From the NCBI GenBank assembly GCA_016196825.1, contig JACPWY010000060.1, positions 31,486-95,485 of the forward strand: a stretch of DNA of 64,000 bases, read 5' to 3'. The notes under the pieces are model-generated. The model was not told where the DNA came from. It did not search any database and worked only from the letters and a program-made list of their open reading frames with translations. Position numbers and translations under genes: made by a program. This DNA is from Deltaproteobacteria bacterium (GTDB taxonomy: Bacteria; Bdellovibrionota; FAC87; UBA2466). Of the stretch, positions 9,102 through 17,655 are shown in pieces; the first letter of the stretch is position 1, and each line of letters begins with the position of its first letter.

Positions 9102-9607
9102 AAAAGGTCGGAATACCAACCCAAGTAAAACGCGATTCCGCTCACCGGCTCATTGATGGGCAGATTCACCGCCACACCCGCGTTCAAACCATCAGAGCGC
9201 AGAAAATCGGCACCGACAGCGACTAGAAAATGGCGCGCACTTCCGCCAAAGACGTTGATGTCAGAAGGCCCTTGGCTAAACGCCGTCTGGACCGACAGCA
9301 TAGGGGTCAGCTCGCGATCAAATAAAAAGCCATCCACACTCGCCACAAGCGTATGGACAGTGTCCTTGGCATTGGCCATCCCCGGCGCATAGATGAGCCG
9401 CGCCCGCGCCTGCCGTGTCACGTTTACACCGCCCGAAACGCCCAGCATCTGGCTGTAGGGCGCCCCCATATTGATCACCTGGAAACCAAATTTCCGTTCA
9501 ACTCGAATGGGCTTGGCTTGCTCCACACTGGTGCCATCGGTGGCGGCCAGAACAGATAGACAAGCGAAACAAAGGGCGAAAACGGCAGTGGGCTTAATGA
9601 GATGCAT
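9098..9607 (-). CDS. Predicted small outer-membrane or periplasmic protein
   Basis: 169 residues. The start at 9607 is supported by AGGAG seven bases upstream and gives a clean Sec signal peptide (KPTAVFALCFACLSVLAA, cleavage near LAA-TDG). The mature part has short alternating strands (FGFQVINMG, VNVTRQARARLIYAPG, HTLVASVDGFLFD, HFLVAVGADFL, LNAGVAVNLPI, IAFYLGWYSDLF) and ends in Phe, as Bam substrates do. It is therefore probably a small beta-barrel, but no family was recognised. The frame continues upstream of the chosen start without a ribosome-binding site. It sits alone between recQ and the purine operon. Confidence 0.7.
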   Translation of the reverse strand: MHLIKPTAVFALCFACLSVLAATDGTSVEQAKPIRVERKFGFQVINMGAPYSQMLGVSGGVNVTRQARARLIYAPGMANAKDTVHTLVASVDGFLFDRELTPMLSVQTAFSQGPSDINVFGGSARHFLVAVGADFLRSDGLNAGVAVNLPINEPVSGIAFYLGWYSDLF

Positions 9608-9682
9608 GAATACACTCCTACTAGTCCTTGCGGGTGTATCACAAAGTGCCACCTCAGATCCAGGCAGGGATCCTTAGGGCCC

Positions 9683-10270
9683 TTAAGGCGAGGTAAGCCG
9701 CTTCAAAGCTCGCACGTAGGTTTCGTGCTCAATCGGCAGGAGTCGCTTCGACAGAGTTTCTTCGGTGTCACCCTCTTCAATGCGCGTCACAGACTGCTCG
9801 AGGATCCGGCCGCCATCGAGCTCGCCGCTCACAAAATGGACCGTGCAACCCGTCCACTTCACTCCAGCATCGAGCGCCTGCTGTTGAGCTCGGAGCCCTC
9901 GGAAACTTGGCAACAGACTCGGATGAATGTTCACGATCTTTTCGGGATACTTTGCAACAATGGCTTTGCCTAAGATTCGCATGTAACCCGTCAAGCAAAT
10001 CAAATTCGGCTGGTAACTTTCGATCGCTTTCAGCAATTCCACCTCATACGCGGCCCGATCCCACCGACCATTCTTGCGAAAGGACTTTTCATCAACGATG
10101 GTCGTCGGCACCTTGGACAACTTTGCTATCTCAAGCGCCGGAGCGTCTGACTTATTGGTGATGAGCCCAACGACCCGAGCTGAGAGTTTACGCTCAAGAC
10201 ACGCGCCCAGAATCGCCGCGAAGTTGCTACCGCGCCCGCTTGCAAGCGCCACGATCCGAAACTCGCTCAT
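9683..10270 (-). CDS. purN: Phosphoribosylglycinamide formyltransferase 1
   Basis: 195 residues, normal for PurN. It transfers the formyl group of 10-formyl-tetrahydrofolate to GAR in step 3 of purine synthesis. Visible: the phosphate-binding start ALASGRGSNFAAIL, the folate/GAR site NIHPSLLPSFRGL with catalytic Asn and His, and VHFVSGELDGGRILEQ with the catalytic Asp. The start at 10270 shares ATGA with the purM stop, which favours it over the upstream in-frame MGMSEF. It is the last gene of kal-purM-purN. A short inverted repeat, CCTTA with 7-nt loop, overlaps the stop codon but no U-tract follows, so it is not a convincing terminator. Confidence 0.96.
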   Translation of the reverse strand: MSEFRIVALASGRGSNFAAILGACLERKLSARVVGLITNKSDAPALEIAKLSKVPTTIVDEKSFRKNGRWDRAAYEVELLKAIESYQPNLICLTGYMRILGKAIVAKYPEKIVNIHPSLLPSFRGLRAQQQALDAGVKWTGCTVHFVSGELDGGRILEQSVTRIEEGDTEETLSKRLLPIEHETYVRALKRLTSP

Positions 10271-11301
10271 ACCCATTCTACTTTTGGCTCCGCGCCCTTG
10301 ATCGTTGTCTTGACACTCCCGATATCCCATGCCTTTTCCCCCTGACCGTTCAGGGACTTCATCACCGACTCGGACTTTTCGGGAGCGACCACAAGGATCA
10401 TCCCGACGCCACAGTTAAAGGTATTGAGAAGATCGTGAGTCGTCACACCAGCGGCCTTCTGTGCCCAAAGAAATAGTTCGGGCATCGGCCAATTCGAGCT
10501 CTCAACGACCGCGCTGTGGCCCGATGGAATTACGCGCTCGAGGTTGCCGAAGAGTCCGCCACCCGTAATATGAGCCGCCGCTTGAAGATCGCCCAAGCAA
10601 CTCCCAACGGTCTTTGTGTAGATCTTTGTCGGCGCCAGAAGCACCTCGCTCCACGTACGCCCCCCGATAGCCACCGCATTCGGTTTCAAAACCTCTTTCT
10701 CAACGAACCGCCGCACCAACGAGTAACCATTCGAATGAAATCCACTCGACGCCAAAGCAATGAGACGAGCGCCGCTCTTCACGCGCTCAGCGCCGATAAT
10801 TCTTCCGCGATCCACCATCCCAATCGCAAACCCGGCGAGATCAAAATCGTTTTCTTTATAAAGCCCTGGCATCTCCGCCGTCTCACCACCCACGAGCGAA
10901 CACCCCGCGAGCTCACAGCCGGCCTGGATGCTTTTCAAGAGCGTTGTGAGCTGCGCTCCCTGCAACTTCCCGCAGGCGTAGTAGTCCAAAAAAAGAATTG
11001 GCTTTGCCCCCACACACACAATATCGTTCACATTCATTGCGACGAGATCCTGCCCGAGCCCATCCAACTGCCCCCACTCAAGCGCCAAGAGGCATTTCGT
11101 CCCCACGCCATCACAGGAGGTCGCAAGCACAGGCGCCGTCATCCCTTTCAAAATATCGTTCAAGGCATAGCAACTGGCATACGGGCCGATGCCAGTGATG
11201 ACATTGGGATCGCGCGGGCGTGATTTTTGGAACGCGGCAAATTGCGAAAGTGTTTCGTCGGCTCGATCCTGATCGACACCAGAATCTTTGTAGGTCGTCA
11301 C
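10267..11301 (-). CDS. purM: Phosphoribosylformylglycinamidine cyclo-ligase (AIR synthetase)
   Basis: 344 residues, full length. PurM closes the imidazole ring of FGAM to AIR with ATP (step 5 of purine synthesis) in the cytoplasm. Characteristic text: the start [61 protein letters not shown], and [16 protein letters not shown]. It starts with GTG, overlapping the kal stop as GTGA, and its own stop overlaps purN as ATGA, so the three genes are translated in a coupled way. Purine control is likely but no operator was recognised. Confidence 0.97.
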   Translation of the reverse strand: MTTYKDSGVDQDRADETLSQFAAFQKSRPRDPNVITGIGPYASCYALNDILKGMTAPVLATSCDGVGTKCLLALEWGQLDGLGQDLVAMNVNDIVCVGAKPILFLDYYACGKLQGAQLTTLLKSIQAGCELAGCSLVGGETAEMPGLYKENDFDLAGFAIGMVDRGRIIGAERVKSGARLIALASSGFHSNGYSLVRRFVEKEVLKPNAVAIGGRTWSEVLLAPTKIYTKTVGSCLGDLQAAAHITGGGLFGNLERVIPSGHSAVVESSNWPMPELFLWAQKAAGVTTHDLLNTFNCGVGMILVVAPEKSESVMKSLNGQGEKAWDIGSVKTTIKGAEPKVEWV

Positions 11302-11696
11302 TTCTTCGTTTTCCTCTGCAAGGGTTTTGGCACCACGCAGGTCCCGGAGGCCCGAGCTACAATGACCGGAGTGTCTAGAACCTTGGCCGCTGACGGCGAT
11401 AGGCCCGGCTCAGCGGTGATCACCTTGCGTGCCTCAAACTTCATTTTGCGAGAGGTGTTACCCACCTCCACTATCTCACCCGAGACTTCGATGTAATCTC
11501 CAGCCACCACGGGGGCCAGAAACTCCACACTGTCATAGGCCCTAAAAAGCCCCTCATCGCCATCTTGAAGAATGAGAAGCTCCGTTGCCACATCGCCAAA
11601 GAGGTCGAGCATGCGCGCGCCCGCCACGAGTCCCCCGCCGTAATGGACATCGGCCTCGCTCATTCGCAACCTTAAGACGGATCGAACCGGCGGCAT
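11298..11696 (-). CDS. kal: 3-aminobutyryl-CoA ammonia-lyase-like hotdog protein
   Basis: 132 residues. It reads along the remembered Kal family of lysine fermenters: [77 protein letters not shown]. In lysine fermentation Kal removes ammonia from 3-aminobutyryl-CoA to give crotonyl-CoA. The ATG has AGGAG five bases upstream. Oddly it heads a purine operon (GTGA overlap with purM) and none of the other lysine-fermentation genes (kamA, kamD/E, kdd, kce) lies in this window. The family is clear. Whether it works in lysine degradation here is open. Confidence 0.82.
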   Translation of the reverse strand: MPPVRSVLRLRMSEADVHYGGGLVAGARMLDLFGDVATELLILQDGDEGLFRAYDSVEFLAPVVAGDYIEVSGEIVEVGNTSRKMKFEARKVITAEPGLSPSAAKVLDTPVIVARASGTCVVPKPLQRKTKK

Positions 11697-11797
11697 GGTG
11701 GCTCCTGCGGAGAATTAGTTGGAGGCCATCTTTCCCGATTTTTGAGGTTTCTTCAAGGATTTTAGGCAGTTCGGGGCTCGCAGCATCCAAATTCTGC

Positions 11798-11826
11798 TTG
11801 ACCCGAGGGGTAAACCTCTTTAAATT
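11798..11826 (+). promoter_or_regulatory. Sigma-70-type promoter for rplS
   Basis: TTGACC at 11798-11803 and TAAATT at 11821-11826 are separated by 17 bases, close to the sigma-70 consensus, and the predicted transcript would begin about 14 bases before the rplS start at 11847. It lies in the gap between the divergent kal and rplS genes. Confidence 0.6.
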
Positions 11827-11846
11827 CGTCGCTTTGAGGTAGCCCA

Positions 11847-12287
11847 GTGCAGAACAGTATCATCGATAAGATCGAAAAGGGTCAGACGAAGAAGCGGCCT
11901 AATTTTAGGGTGGGCGACCGAATCAACGTCCATGTGCGCCTTAAGGAAGGCGACAAAGAGCGTATTCAGAATTTCCGCGGCATTGTGATTCTTCGAAATC
12001 CGAAGTCCGGTAACGGTCCCCGCGCCACATTCACCGTTCGCAAGATTTCCGAAGGCATCGGCGTGGAGAGAATTTTCCCGCTGCACAGCCCATTCATTGA
12101 AAAAATCGACATTGAAGCATCATCCGAAGTTCGGCGCTCGCGACTGTTTTACCTTCGGGCTCTGAAGGGTAAGAAGGCCCGTCTGAAGGAAGCCGATCGC
12201 TTTGGTGATGTGGTTGTTGAGAAAACGACAGAGGCTGCCACTCAAGCCCCCGTAACACCCGCTCCGGAAACCGCACCGAAATCTTGA
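11847..12287 (+). CDS. rplS: 50S ribosomal protein L19 with C-terminal tail
   Basis: 146 residues. The L19 core is clear: [72 protein letters not shown]19 sits at the 30S-50S interface. It starts with GTG, with GAGGT a few bases upstream. The last 25 residues after the core are an Ala/Pro/Thr-rich extension not needed for the fold. The usual upstream genes rpsP-rimM-trmD are absent; the neighbour is divergent. It has its own promoter and overlaps rnhB downstream. Confidence 0.97.
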   Translation: MQNSIIDKIEKGQTKKRPNFRVGDRINVHVRLKEGDKERIQNFRGIVILRNPKSGNGPRATFTVRKISEGIGVERIFPLHSPFIEKIDIEASSEVRRSRLFYLRALKGKKARLKEADRFGDVVVEKTTEAATQAPVTPAPETAPKS

Positions 12288-12892
12288 AACGCCCCAACCT
12301 CTCCTATGAGCTCGAGTACAGAGCTCAAGGGTGTGGTTTGATCGCAGGCCTCGACGAGGTCGGCATGGGCTGCCTGGCAGGACCTGTCGTGGCCGCAGCC
12401 GTGATTTTTGATCTTAATGACGTCCCCCGCGGACTCAACGACTCCAAACTCATTCCCGAGAAAACACGAAAAAAGTTAGCAGCCGAAGTCGAAAAACGCG
12501 CTCGGGCGTTTGCCATTGGTTGGGCCTCGGTCGCGGAGATCGACTCCATCAATATCCTTCAAGCTGCTCGGCTCGCGATGAAACGTGCCGTGGAGAGTTT
12601 GGCGGTTCAGCCCGATCATCTTTTGATCGATGGGCGCTCCAGGATTGACCTCCCGCTGTCGCAGCTCTCAATCATCAAGGGAGACCAGAAATCGGTCTCG
12701 ATTGCGGCGGCCAGCATCGTGGCCAAGGTCTATCGCGACCAATGGATGACACGTCTGGATCTCGAATACGGTGGTTACGAATTCTCAAAACACAAAGGGT
12801 ATGGGAGCCGTGAGCACCGATTGAACCTCCAGAGACTGGGTCCCTCCCCTATTCACCGCAAGTCCTTCTCCTGGACCCCTGTCCTCGATTAA
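12284..12892 (+). CDS. rnhB: Ribonuclease HII
   Basis: 202 residues. It cleaves the RNA strand of RNA-DNA hybrids and removes single ribonucleotides from DNA. The motifs are [19 protein letters not shown] (catalytic Asp-Glu), LLIDG (third acid), [19 protein letters not shown] (fourth acid) and KHKGYGS. It starts with TTG in a TTGA overlap with the rplS stop, which fixes the start by coupling. The rplS-rnhB-yraN order is widespread in Proteobacteria. Confidence 0.96.
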   Translation: MKRPNLSYELEYRAQGCGLIAGLDEVGMGCLAGPVVAAAVIFDLNDVPRGLNDSKLIPEKTRKKLAAEVEKRARAFAIGWASVAEIDSINILQAARLAMKRAVESLAVQPDHLLIDGRSRIDLPLSQLSIIKGDQKSVSIAAASIVAKVYRDQWMTRLDLEYGGYEFSKHKGYGSREHRLNLQRLGPSPIHRKSFSWTPVLD

Positions 12893-12935
12893 TCCCGACC
12901 TTTAGTTCGGCCCGACCTTTGCAAAGCCAAGTTAC

Positions 12936-13325
12936 GTGTCGCGCAAAGAGGTCGGCAATTTTTATGAAGCGGTGGCAGCTCTCAACGCTCGCGCCAGGGG
13001 GATTACGATAGTGAAGCGAAACCTTTTCACCCATTATGGTGAGATCGATATTCTCGGTCGCAAGGGGAATACTCTCATGGTGCTTGAGGTCCGAGGCCGC
13101 GGCAGTGGAAAATACCCGCCCCACCGATTTCTCTCGCGACAAAAATTGGAACGCCTGCGACGACTCGCCAGCTGGGCGGGCGCCTGCTATCGCGCCCACG
13201 CCGTGAAGCTGGAATTGGTAGAGGTGATCGGGCCCCGTCCGCGGCCGGAATTTGAACGCCTAGCGGCCCTCGCCCCCGGGCGTTTTGGCCTTTCGGTGCA
13301 GGTGTTTCCGATCGGTTCGGATTGA
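12936..13325 (+). CDS. yraN: YraN/UPF0102 family endonuclease-like protein
   Basis: 129 residues with a GTG start. The family signature is present: GNFYEAVAALNARARGITIVKRN, then HYGEIDILGRKGNTLMVLEVRGRG, which carries the E-(x)n-GEID...EVR pattern of a restriction-endonuclease-like fold (K of the usual EVK replaced by R). The HRFLSRQKLERLRRLA block matches the family's helical part. The exact role of YraN is unknown, with a link to nucleic-acid metabolism. It follows rnhB by 43 bases, as in many bacteria, and no strong ribosome-binding site is seen. Confidence 0.88.
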   Translation: MSRKEVGNFYEAVAALNARARGITIVKRNLFTHYGEIDILGRKGNTLMVLEVRGRGSGKYPPHRFLSRQKLERLRRLASWAGACYRAHAVKLELVEVIGPRPRPEFERLAALAPGRFGLSVQVFPIGSD

Positions 13326-13327
13326 GA

Positions 13328-13714
13328 CTAGTTCGTCAGGGGCCGACGGCCACGGCGGCGCGGAGCCGGGGGCGCATCGAAGCTCGCCTTGGCGTCAACT
13401 TCGGAGGAATAGATCTCAAACGGTTTCCTCGCCGTTTCATATGCGCGGAAGAGCCGCTCAAACTCTGAGGAGAGGTGGCAATAACGCGGCTTCACCTCTT
13501 TCGAGTTGAGATCTCTCAACACGCGAATAAACTGGTTGATGGCGCTGGAGCCCACAAACTTGAGCCCGTTCAGATTGAAGACTATCCTCTGCGGATTCTG
13601 CTTTGAAATGGTTTCGACACAGCTGTCGCGAAATTGCATCGCGCTCTCAAAGTCGATGTTTCCCTCGAGTTCAAACACGAGAACATTGCCATCCAATCGA
13701 GTGCGCAGATTCAT
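13328..13714 (-). CDS. STAS-domain protein, anti-sigma-factor antagonist-like
   Basis: 128 residues. The start at 13714 has AGGAG nine bases upstream and removes an unlikely upstream stretch. Residues 1-105 form a STAS domain: LVFELEGNIDFESAMQFRD, IVFNLNGLKFVGSSAINQFIRVLRDL. The serine of the usual D-S-S-G site is in the GSSAI motif, so it could be switched by a serine kinase as in SpoIIAA-like partners. The C-terminal 20 residues are a basic Pro/Arg tail (PPAPRRRGRRP). No anti-sigma kinase gene is nearby. It lies convergent to yraN. Confidence 0.85.
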   Translation of the reverse strand: MNLRTRLDGNVLVFELEGNIDFESAMQFRDSCVETISKQNPQRIVFNLNGLKFVGSSAINQFIRVLRDLNSKEVKPRYCHLSSEFERLFRAYETARKPFEIYSSEVDAKASFDAPPAPRRRGRRPLTN

Positions 13715-13763
13715 GGGAAGATTCTCCTGGCGAGTGGGGTGTCTTTTATTATAACAAGTGGGG

Positions 13764-14606
13764 ATGGATTCACAACGAACCTCCCGCCTGTTAATCATCG
13801 GCACGCCGATAGGCAACCTTGAGGATTTGACCCCCCGCGCACGCCGCACTCTTAGCGAGTTGAGTCACCTGATGGCCGAGGACACGCGCGAGACTCGGCG
13901 ACTTCTTGAGCTCGTTGGGATCCCGCTCGAGGGAAAGACGCTCCATTCTTACGCGACCCACAACATGAAGGCTGCGACCGAATTCGCGATCAGACTTCTG
14001 GAAAAGGGCGAGAGCGTCGGATTAGTGTCCGACCGCGGCATGCCCGGCATTTCGGATCCGGGTGCGCTCCTCGTGAAAGCGGCAAGTGAGGCGGGATTTC
14101 CTGTCGTTCCGATCCCGGGCGTCTCCAGTGTCACCACGGCCCTTTCCGTCTGTGGCGTTGAGGCCTCGGAATTTCTTTTTCTCGGCTTCGTCCCTACGCA
14201 AAGCTCGAGCAAGAAAGAATTCTTTGAGCGACTGGCTCTGAGTCAACACCCCGTCTGCTTTTTTGAAGCTCCCCATCGCATTGCAAAGACGCTCATAGAC
14301 ATCAAAGCGGAACTCCCCCACGGTTCATTGCTTATTGCACGCGAGCTTTCTAAACAGTTTGAAACGATTACCTGGACAAGCCTTTCCAGTCTCGACGTTT
14401 CCTCCATCCCAGAGCTCGGAGAATTCACGCTGGTCTTTTTCCAAGACACCCCCCGTTCCACCCAGCCCACGGCGCTTGATGAATGGGTTACGTTGCGCCT
14501 TAAGTCCGACAAGGATTGGGCAAAGGCGGCGGGCCAGGCATTGGGAGTTGCGGCGAACGAGGCCTACAACGCTCTTCAACGCGCACGATCCCAATCGGCA
14601 ACCTGA
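13764..14606 (+). CDS. rsmI: 16S rRNA (cytidine1402-2'-O)-methyltransferase
   Basis: 280 residues. A tetrapyrrole-methylase fold with the RsmI motifs LLIIGTPIGNLEDLTPRA, MAEDTRETRRLL, HSYATHN, GLVSDRGMPGISDPG, PIPGVSSVTTALSVCG and FFEAPHRIAKTL. It methylates the 2'-OH of C1402 in the decoding centre. The ATG at 13764 was chosen; GTG at 13758 is in frame two codons upstream, and neither has a good ribosome-binding site. The variant DRGMPGISDPG replaces the more common DAGTPGISDPG. It stands alone. Confidence 0.95.
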   Translation: MDSQRTSRLLIIGTPIGNLEDLTPRARRTLSELSHLMAEDTRETRRLLELVGIPLEGKTLHSYATHNMKAATEFAIRLLEKGESVGLVSDRGMPGISDPGALLVKAASEAGFPVVPIPGVSSVTTALSVCGVEASEFLFLGFVPTQSSSKKEFFERLALSQHPVCFFEAPHRIAKTLIDIKAELPHGSLLIARELSKQFETITWTSLSSLDVSSIPELGEFTLVFFQDTPRSTQPTALDEWVTLRLKSDKDWAKAAGQALGVAANEAYNALQRARSQSAT

Positions 14607-14715
14607 CAATGATTCCATCGCCGTTAAGTCCAAGCTAACGCTTTGCGATAACTCAACGTATCAAAGAATTCCAACTTCCCTCAGATTGTGTCGCAAATGT
14701 GTCGATAAGAGTCTT

Positions 14716-15105
14716 GTGAAAGCTCTTCTGTGGATTCTCCTCGGATTACTTTCCGCCTCCTCTGAAGCGGCGCCGAGCGGAACCATCGTTCAAATCGCCC
14801 ATAGACTCCCGATGAGCGGGGCCGAAAAGCCACTTCCGCGCGACTTTTATGTCGATCTGGGAGCCAAACACGGTCTCAAAGAGGGTGACAAGATTCAGGT
14901 CTCTCGGCTCATTCCGGTGATGCAATCCATGAGCGGCCAACCGGCGAGCCTCGTGAGGCTTCCAATGGGTGAAGCCGCCGTTCTGAGAGTTTCCGACTTT
15001 GTCAGTTTGGCGCGAACGACTCAATTGGTACCACCGTCTCAGCTCCCCTCCATGAACTACTACCAGTTCATGCTGGGAGACACGGTCACCAGTTTGATCC
15101 CGTGA
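14716..15105 (+). CDS. Exported protein of unknown function
   Basis: 129 residues. The frame is open far upstream, but that part overlaps rsmI in another frame. GTG at 14716 starts a signal peptide (ALLWILLGLLSASSEA) with cleavage before APSG, so I place the start there. The mature part, about 105 residues, contains DFYVDLGAKHGLKEGDKIQVSR, a pattern seen in C-terminal domains of FlgT-like and other periplasmic proteins, then a strand-rich end with MGEAAVLRVSDFVSLART. No family is certain. The ribosome-binding site is weak (AAGAG). Confidence 0.55.
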   Translation: MKALLWILLGLLSASSEAAPSGTIVQIAHRLPMSGAEKPLPRDFYVDLGAKHGLKEGDKIQVSRLIPVMQSMSGQPASLVRLPMGEAAVLRVSDFVSLARTTQLVPPSQLPSMNYYQFMLGDTVTSLIP

Positions 15106-15120
15106 ATCTGTCTGGTTAGA

Positions 15121-15693
15121 ATGGAAAGACATTTGCCAAACACTCTGCTTCTCAACGCGGGCTTTGAGCCACTTCGCATCGTCTCCTGGCAGCGTGCCTT
15201 TGCGCTCATCTTTCAGGAGAAGGTCGAGATCCTGGAGGAGTATGGCTTCATCGTCGCCACCGTTTCTCGGCACTACAATATTCCTGCGGTGATCCGCCTC
15301 AACCGCTGGGTCAATCTCAAAAGAACAAGCCCAATCATCCGATTTTCCCGGGCCAATCTTTACGCCCGTGACAATTACCGGTGCCAGTACTGTCACAAGT
15401 ATTTCCCGGAACGCGAGCTCACTCTCGATCATGTACTGCCCGTAGTCCGCGGTGGGAAAAAGACCTGGGACAACATCCTCACGGCCTGCATCCGATGCAA
15501 TCAAAGAAAAGGGCATCGCACGCCAGAAGAGGCAGGCCTCAAGCCACTCAATCGCCCGGTCGCACCCCGGTGGTTGCCGGGGATGGTGGGATCGATGCGA
15601 ATGCGTTCGGCGCCTGAGATCTGGGCGCGGTATCTGAGGCTTTATTCCGACGATCCCTTTCCCCCGTTACGGGCGGCCGATCATGAAGCTTAG
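15121..15693 (+). CDS. HNH-family nuclease-like protein
   Basis: 190 residues. The HNH/zinc motif lies at about residues 85-130: NLYARDNYRCQYCHKYF, then LTLDHVLPVVRGGKKTWDN, then CIRCNQRKG, with two CxxC pairs, the DH of the metal site and the N of HNH. The N-terminal part (TLLLNAGFEPLRIVSWQRAF) is typical of a broadly conserved stand-alone family whose role is not known. It is not beside a restriction gene; the DNA methyltransferase is 2 kb away behind unrelated genes. The stop overlaps the following lipoprotein start by 11 bases. Confidence 0.85.
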   Translation: MERHLPNTLLLNAGFEPLRIVSWQRAFALIFQEKVEILEEYGFIVATVSRHYNIPAVIRLNRWVNLKRTSPIIRFSRANLYARDNYRCQYCHKYFPERELTLDHVLPVVRGGKKTWDNILTACIRCNQRKGHRTPEEAGLKPLNRPVAPRWLPGMVGSMRMRSAPEIWARYLRLYSDDPFPPLRAADHEA

Positions 15694-16135
15694 AGCTCTT
15701 AGCCTCCTCATCGTCGCCCTTCTCGTCGGCGGCTGCTCCAGTGTGCGCCTGTCCGACACCCAGCGGGCCGTGGTGCAAACCAGAATTTTTCCGGGTGCCT
15801 CGGTTGAAAATGTCTTCAACCATCTCAAGTACGCTCTCAGCCAGAATCACTACGCGATCAAGAGCGGTGATTTGAGTGACGGGGTCTTGGTCGCGAGCCG
15901 CAACCTCCCCGATCAGGGAGGAGCCAGAGAACGCCGGGAAGAGATTGTGATGAACATCGACAAAACACCTCAAGGGGTCAGGGTCCGGCTATCGATTCAG
16001 CTCATCGTCCATTACAGCCTTGGCGGCAGTTACGGAGTGGAGAAACTGGACAGAGGTTCTTATGATCAGCTCTTCGTCCAAATGGATAAAAGCCGAGACG
16101 AGAGCCGCGTCCCGGCCTCAATCAAACTGAAGTGA
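15683..16135 (+). CDS. Lipoprotein of unknown function
   Basis: 150 residues. A type II signal peptide ends in the lipobox VGGC at about residue 18, so the protein is lipid-anchored. The mature part has a helix (FPGASVENVFNHLKYALSQNHYAIKSG) followed by strands (GVLVASRNLP, REEIVMNIDKTPQGVRVRLSIQLIV), an alpha-beta pattern seen in small periplasmic lipoproteins. No family was recognised. The gene overlaps the HNH gene by 11 bases, so it is probably co-translated. Confidence 0.8.
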   Translation: MKLRALSLLIVALLVGGCSSVRLSDTQRAVVQTRIFPGASVENVFNHLKYALSQNHYAIKSGDLSDGVLVASRNLPDQGGARERREEIVMNIDKTPQGVRVRLSIQLIVHYSLGGSYGVEKLDRGSYDQLFVQMDKSRDESRVPASIKLK

Positions 16136-16141
16136 AAACCG

Positions 16142-16459
16142 CTATCCAGCCACGCGGCTGAGCATTGCCCGGATCTTATCCTTGGGCTGGTTGCCGACCA
16201 ACTCATTCACCTTCTGACCCTTTTGGAAAAGAATCAGCGTCGGAATGCCACGGATGCCAAAGCGGGCCGGCACATCCCGGCATTCATCCACGTTCACCTT
16301 AGCAAAACGAATCTTACCATTGAACTCGGTCGCGAGCTCATCCAACACCGGCGCTAGAGCCTTGCACGGCATGCACCATTCGGCCCAGAAATCCACCAGG
16401 ATGGGGCCCTGATTAGTTTCTACTTCTTTTACAAAACTCTCATCGTTCAAACTCAACAC
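16142..16459 (-). CDS. trxA: Thioredoxin with a WCMPC active site
   Basis: 105 residues. Thioredoxin fold with ILVDFWAEWCMPCKALAPVL, VDECRDVPARFGIRGIPTLILF (cis-Pro) and a C-terminal NELVGNQPKDKI helix. The redox pair is CMPC instead of the common CGPC, which can alter redox potential. The GTG start at 16459 is chosen because GAGGAGG lies five bases upstream; the longer in-frame ATG start would add a non-thioredoxin stretch. No signal peptide is present, so it is cytoplasmic. Confidence 0.95.
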   Translation of the reverse strand: MLSLNDESFVKEVETNQGPILVDFWAEWCMPCKALAPVLDELATEFNGKIRFAKVNVDECRDVPARFGIRGIPTLILFQKGQKVNELVGNQPKDKIRAMLSRVAG

Positions 16460-16576
16460 GGGATCCTCCTCAGAAGACCGATTATTGAATCTGCATGGGT
16501 TCCTTTCAAGTACTTTTCTGAGGCGCCTTTCGCGCAACTACAATGGCAGTCTGGGAGGCGCTTGGAGACCGAATTC

Positions 16577-16595
16577 AAAAACGCTTTCAAAAGCG
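16577..16595 (-). terminator. Terminator-like hairpin upstream of trxA
   Basis: Read on the minus strand, CGCTT-TTGA-AAGCG (16595 to 16582) is followed by five T (16581-16577). The stem is short, so this may be a weak terminator or attenuator in the trxA leader rather than the end of a gene; no gene ends just before it. The rest of the 16460-16872 gap contains no gene. It also holds a 21-base imperfect direct repeat (reported as a finding). Confidence 0.3.
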
Positions 16596-16622
16596 CTGAC
16601 GCTCGCCGCCGTCCAAAGCCAC

Positions 16623-16663
16623 TGTCAAACTCTTGAACACCTCTGTCAAAAAGTTCGACACCA
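16623..16663. repeat. Two 21-base imperfect direct repeats
   Basis: CTGTCAAA followed by three variable bases and TT..ACACC occurs twice, at 16623-16643 and 16643-16663, in the gap between trxA and the outer-membrane-protein gene. A spacing of about two helical turns would suit tandem binding of a regulator. No function is known. Confidence 0.45.
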
Positions 16664-16872
16664 CCCTAAGTCCCTAATCGCTCTTGATATTCTAGGGACC
16701 TATCCGTGGGACTGCCTAAAAACTCGACAGCTGTACAAAAAATGGCACTCGAAGGAAGAGAGAAAGACAGGTGATCTTGAGGGGTTAGAAAAACACCCGC
16801 TTGGTACAGCTAGTGCACCGTCGAATCCCGCTTCCAAACAAATTTGAGAGAGATGTGGTTCGGGGGTTGGGG

Positions 16873-17577
16873 ATGTCGAAACAGGCCTATCTGATGTGGG
16901 TCCTTACTATCGGACTCCTACTGTCCATCTCGAGCGTTTTCGCACGGGTTGATGCGGTCGCAATGGAGATTCAGAACTCAGAAACACGCCCGCGCCAGCG
17001 GCGCACCTTTCCCGACATCGGAATCGATTCGAGTGTGGAGGCGAGCTTCACTCAGGGAAGTGAGCGTACAGCGCATCTTGGGCCAATTATCGGCCTGACC
17101 CATTATGACGGAATTTGGGCCTCGCGCGTGTCGAGCAATTACGCTGTGGGAGCTCTCTACACTCAATACGTCACGCACGGTATTTCGCTCGAGGTCGAGG
17201 GCCTTCTGGCGGACAACACCGTTCGTTACCCGACCTACGCTCACAGTTTTCAGCAGCTCGGCATCAGCATGGGCATTCGGATGAATCTTCTCGACCACTC
17301 CCGCGTGTCTCCTTATGTCGCCGCCGGATTCAATTGGATTTACTATTCTGGGCTAGTGCATGCTCCTTTCACTCCGTCCTTCGGCGATTGGGTGCTTGGC
17401 GGCCAGGTGTCCACCGGCTTTGATTTTGAGATCGCTAGCCCCCTGCGCATCGGAGCCCGCGCGAGCTATACAGCCCCCGGGTTTCAGGCCTCGGCGCCCC
17501 AAAACAGCTTTGATGAGGCCTCGATCATCGGCACGGGGTACGCCCGCGTGATGGCCCTTGTGACGATGGCTCTGTAG
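16873..17577 (+). CDS. Predicted outer-membrane beta-barrel protein
   Basis: 234 residues. A signal peptide (YLMWVLTIGLLLSISSVFA, cleavage before RVDA) is followed by amphipathic strands typical of OmpW/OmpA-like barrels: SSVEASFTQGSERTAHLGP, GALYTQYVTHGISLEVEGL, LGISMGIRMNLLDHSRVSPY, VAAGFNWIYYSGLV, VSTGFDFEIASPLRIGARAS. It ends in MALVTMAL, with a hydrophobic C-terminus. The start is the ATG at 16873 after GGGG; an earlier GTG at 16855 is possible. A good terminator follows, so the gene is probably monocistronic. Confidence 0.78.
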   Translation: MSKQAYLMWVLTIGLLLSISSVFARVDAVAMEIQNSETRPRQRRTFPDIGIDSSVEASFTQGSERTAHLGPIIGLTHYDGIWASRVSSNYAVGALYTQYVTHGISLEVEGLLADNTVRYPTYAHSFQQLGISMGIRMNLLDHSRVSPYVAAGFNWIYYSGLVHAPFTPSFGDWVLGGQVSTGFDFEIASPLRIGARASYTAPGFQASAPQNSFDEASIIGTGYARVMALVTMAL

Positions 17578-17610
17578 AAGCGTTCTCTCTCCCAAACCCA
17601 AACGAAAGTA

Positions 17611-17638
17611 GGGGGATCATCCGGTCCCCCCGCTTTTT
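17611..17638 (+). terminator. Rho-independent terminator
   Basis: GGGGGA (17611-17616) pairs with TCCCCC (17625-17630) over an 8-base loop, followed by CGCTTTTT. It lies 34 bases after the barrel-protein stop and before the methyltransferase gene. Confidence 0.75.
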
Positions 17639-17655
17639 GTGGTAGGAAGATAGCC

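Noticed and set aside
16785..16848. tRNA-like fragment (GGTACAGCTAG... and GTCGAATCCCG)
   Set aside because: D-arm-like and T-loop-like pieces occur close together, but there is no anticodon arm and the acceptor ends do not pair.
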